Of a stretch of 64,000 nt of DNA, positions 60,919 to 64,000 are shown in pieces. A program made the position numbers and the translations under genes. This DNA is from Sternotherus odoratus. Its lineage: Eukaryota; Chordata; Testudines; Kinosternidae. Where the stretch lies: assembly GCA_032164245.1 (NCBI GenBank), contig JAVMKO010000001.1, positions 164,973,434 to 165,037,433 of the forward strand. Direction: 5' to 3'. The notes beneath the pieces are model-generated. The model did not search any database. It saw only the letters and a list, made by a program, of their open reading frames with translations, and was not told where the DNA came from. The first letter of the stretch is position 1. Every line of letters begins with the position of its first letter.

Positions 60919-60979
60919 ATCTTGCCTTACTATTAATATTCAGATTAGCAAGAAGATGCAATTCATATTAGTAGCTGCA

Positions 60980-60989
60980 AATAAATAAA
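60980..60989 (+). promoter_or_regulatory. Proximal polyadenylation signal (overlapping AATAAA pair)
   Basis: AATAAATAAA lies about 62 bases after the TTC3 stop, followed 20-30 bases on by a TG-rich stretch (TGTATATGTGTAATGTGCTG), the usual arrangement of a poly(A) signal and downstream element. Suggests a short-UTR isoform. Confidence 0.6.
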
Positions 60990-62628
60990 TTTGTAACAAA
61001 TGTATATGTGTAATGTGCTGCCTAGAAACAAAAGCGAAATCCTGGTTCTATTGAAATCAATGAAGCCAGAATTTCACGGAGTGTTCTAGGTCATGAGAAA
61101 TGAATATCATCATTTTTATTCCAATTAAAATGTAGAAGAAAAAAATGAAACCAGTTAATTTTTAATACTGACAATGATGGTTTTTTTCCTGACTACTGGC
61201 CAAGTGGATGTGTGTATTAACATACCATATGCTATCTTGAAGAGGGTTTTAAGTAGCTTTCTTTTATGTAATTATCTGGTTTGTATATTTAAACTGAACA
61301 AAATGAGTTTCCCAAGTATATCAGGGTAAAGCATGGTTACTTTTTATTTTAAAGGGATACCTAAGACATGTAGGCCACCAAACATACAGTCCTGAAGGGA
61401 AGGCCTCTGTGCTTCATCCTGGAAGGTGACGAGTGATCTCTTTTGAAAATTCAAGCAAAAGGTTATATAATTACATAAAGAACTATTAAGGAATATAATT
61501 TTTTGGACCTAAACACTGTCCTTTTTTGAAAGTTCTCTACCTTTAAAAGGTCATGATCAGATACCATTTGACTTCAAATTTAGCATTTTGTAAAAATTTG
61601 TCCTTTAAAAAAAAAAAAAAGATTGGCCGATGTTTACATGAAAAAGAAATCAAAATTCCAATGAGCTCATTTAACATTCTCCTGCAAAGTTGGAACACAA
61701 ACTTTAGTGTAAAAAATAAATAACTTTTTCTCAGCTTGGTTAGTCAAATGAATTAACCAGCTTAAATAAGAAAAGTAGGATCTTTTAAAACTTCAGATTT
61801 AATTTAGCTGTGCTGTTTGTAAGATTTTTTTTATTTCCTATGTATACACAAAGTATATTGTAGTTAAAGGCTTTAAATCACAACTTGTTCAGAACCCATA
61901 TGATAATTCATGATTTTTTTCTTACAGATGATGTTTCCACACCAATACTGTTTTTATATAAGCCACAACTTAAGTATTTTGAATTATACTAGATTATTGT
62001 ATCTTTTCAATAACCACTATTATGTTAACATTTTCTGATTATAGACCTCAAGTCGAATGATTTATTCATTTTTATCATGTTTATTTTTACTCTAACTCAT
62101 TTCATGGTTTAAACCTGCTGCTGCAACATGTAGTTTGAGTTTTGTTTTGTTATATAAGAATTTACATTTTCCTCCAATTTTAAATGTTGTTTTTTAGAAG
62201 ATGAGTCAAGAATCATTCATATTTAAATTTAAATTGTATTCTCTTGTTCTTTGATATGTATGGGGTAAATGCATCTGGAAAATTAGATTTGTTACATTAC
62301 TTTTTATTGAACCAGTCTAAAATGTTTATCTGAACTAAATTTAGTGTTGGTGTTTTTGAATTGATCCATCAAACACAACAAAGTGCTTGCAGTTGGAGCA
62401 ATTTTAAAAAAAAATCTGCTCAGAACTGCCTCTACTTGCCTAATATTTTGCATTATAGTCTTGTAGCATTTTCTTCAAGTTTTGAAAATCAATACTGGTT
62501 AAGAGTTAAGATCTGTTAATTGCTCAGTAACTTGTCATAGCAACCTGAAGACCAAAACTAGGCTACATACTGTTCAACATTTCAGACTCTGAAAACGTCA
62601 AGAGTATTAAAGTTGACTGGTTACATGA

Positions 62629-62634
62629 AATAAA
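62629..62634 (+). promoter_or_regulatory. Possible distal polyadenylation signal
   Basis: AATAAA followed by T-rich sequence (TTTTGAAGTTTTTTGTTAAG) about 50-65 bases on. The last clear AATAAA before the repeat-like sequence beginning near 62.9 kb. Confidence 0.35.
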
Positions 62635-62924
62635 ATGTCGAATGACATAATCCTCTCCCACACACCCAGCCTCTTTATACTTCTTTTGAAGTTTTTTGTT
62701 AAGTCGACCTTGTAATCAATTTAGTATGTTTAATGTTAATTTGAGGCTGTGTCAAGTAAAATTATTTCTACATCTAAAATGTGTGTTTTTTGTATAAATG
62801 AGCGTATTTTACATATGTAACTATGAACTAAATTATTACATCCACTGATTAGTATTACTCTAGATGTCCTGATGTTCCTAAACTCCCACCCGCAAACAAC
62901 CTGAAATCATAAAGGATGGAGCAG

Positions 62925-64000
62925 GGCCAACCACCTCTTGATTCCTTCTTACCACTCTGGCATTGAAACAGAACTTGGACTCTACTCACCTTGTTCCCCA
63001 CACTTGTACACCTCATTAGAGTAGTTACTTAGTTGTAATTAGCTTCTTGTTTTTATATTGCCAGTGGGCAAAACTAAACTAAACCATTTGTTGTTATATT
63101 AAGTACAGTTCTCCACACAGGGGCCTTAGACCTCATGACAAAACTTAAAATCTCTGATGTTTAAATCTTATTCCTACTGTGGCATTTCTATACCTCTTAA
63201 TGACTGGCACTCTAGGTGCCTTTTTGGTTTTGGAGAGAGGATATCCTGGATCATTGTTCTAGCTAACACTACTTCTTGAAGTGGACTCCGAAGGCAAGGG
63301 ATACCAACTTAAAGCTTTCTACTGGAGCGCCCAATGAGGCTTGCCTCAGACTCTGAAGAGATAGAAGGTGGCCAAAAGTCAAACCCTCCAACCCTCCATT
63401 ACTGTTAAATATGCTTCTGCCCTGAGCTCCTGGGCTGATTTAAAGGGCACAACAGGCCTCCTTGATGCACTTGGGAGGAGGACGTGCCAAAACAAGCCTA
63501 AACATAGGTCACCTTCTTCAGTACTTACGAAACTAAGAAACGCGTCACCATTTCTTAGACTCATCTCAGTCAGTTTGCTTCACAGTTAAAGTAGTAAACA
63601 ACCCAGACAGGGTCCCCTCACCACTGAGTGACTCCAGTATCATCCAGCTCTGCAGGCCACAGTCCCTTTGGTACACATTCCTAAGCACCAGTGTCTATAG
63701 ATATTCTCTCTATACCTGTGTCCTCAGCACTGACATTCTGAAGCCCAGCATCTCCCACAATTACAATATGTATGGGTTATTGCCCTCCTGGCTGCAGTTT
63801 CCAGAAGCAGTTCACAGCTGTAGCACAACTTGTTCAAGTCGTGCCCCCTTCTGCAGCTTACTGCCAGATCTTCTGCCTCTGTGGCAGCAGTTAAGTGACT
63901 GTTCAATTTGCTCCAACCTGAGCCAGGCACACACTGCACTGACAAGCTTAAAGGCAAATACCCATCTTCCAAATCGGAGACAGAGCAATCCCATTGTACC
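62925..64000 (+). other. Downstream DNA, possibly a DIRS-like fragment
   Basis: AGGGCCAACCACCTCTTGAT, TTACCACTCTGGCATTGA and GTAGTTACTTAGTTGTAATT recall the 5' region of the DIRS relics (compare 15190-15330 and 9430-9500). From 63240 on there is C-rich sequence with no strong open frame. Assignment is tentative; it may be unrelated intergenic DNA after TTC3. Confidence 0.3.

Larger units (their letters stand above)
60919..62650 (+). other. TTC3: TTC3 3' untranslated region (end approximate)
   Basis: AT-rich sequence after the stop without repeat signatures until about 62.9 kb, consistent with a long 3' UTR. AATAAA signals stand at 60980 and 60984 (only about 65 bases after the stop), 61715 and 62629. 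The early pair would give a very short UTR. Which site is used cannot be told from sequence alone. Confidence 0.6.

Noticed and set aside
63724..63994. Cys-rich minus-strand frames of 60-82 codons near the window end
   Set aside because: No recognised domain, the two frames overlap each other, and the surrounding sequence looks repeat-derived.
1..64000. CRISPR arrays, operons, prophage or other prokaryotic features
   Set aside because: The window is eukaryotic: spliced gene, SINEs, CR1 and MITEs. The tandem arrays are minisatellites, not direct repeats with unique spacers.

Overview
This window is vertebrate genomic DNA, most likely from a turtle. It holds the 3' three quarters of one multi-exon gene on the + strand, TTC3, which encodes a tetratricopeptide-repeat and RING-finger E3 ubiquitin ligase. 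Joining 28 exons by eye (617-60918), all with GT-AG borders, gives one uninterrupted frame of 1486 residues ending at a TAA. The first exon in the window is internal, so the N-terminal part of the protein and the promoter lie upstream. The order of parts is: the second TPR pair, a Cys/His-rich zinc-binding region, a basic linker, two helical conserved blocks, a fast-evolving linker in one 916-nt exon, a long charged coiled coil, a Ser/Pro-rich linker, and a C3H2C3 RING at the C-terminus. The 3' UTR follows, with AATAAA signals near 60980, 61715 and 62629.

The turtle assignment rests on the repeats. There are tRNA-derived SINEs of the turtle type (head containing GTAGCCGTGTTAGTCTGG), a CR1 LINE 3' end finishing in ATCTATGAA, at least three degenerate DIRS-type tyrosine-recombinase retrotransposons, and many short DNA transposons. 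No species is claimed.

Layout: 1-8.6 kb holds exons 1-6, with two DNA transposons in intron 5; one is swollen by about 2.3 kb of C/T-rich tandem repeat. 8.6-21.8 kb (introns 6 and 7) holds two DIRS relics, a probable solo LTR and several hAT- and Harbinger-like MITEs. 21.8-33 kb holds exons 8-14 and Tigger-like and Harbinger-like MITEs. 33-36 kb is an intron with a fold-back SINE. 36-50 kb holds exons 15-23, a CR1 piece, a second fold-back SINE split by a MITE, and a GC-rich hairpin transposon. 50-54.7 kb is a DIRS relic with a nested hAT MITE. 54.7-61 kb holds the last five exons. 61-64 kb is 3' UTR and downstream DNA.

I found no undescribed multi-gene system. The points most worth a second look are structural: two SINE insertions, each carrying an inverted copy of its own body inside one target-site duplication, and several short DNA transposons from different families with expanded GC-rich or C/T-rich cores that form long inverted repeats in TTC3 introns. 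Very long open frames in the low-complexity blocks are artefacts of composition and are not called as genes.
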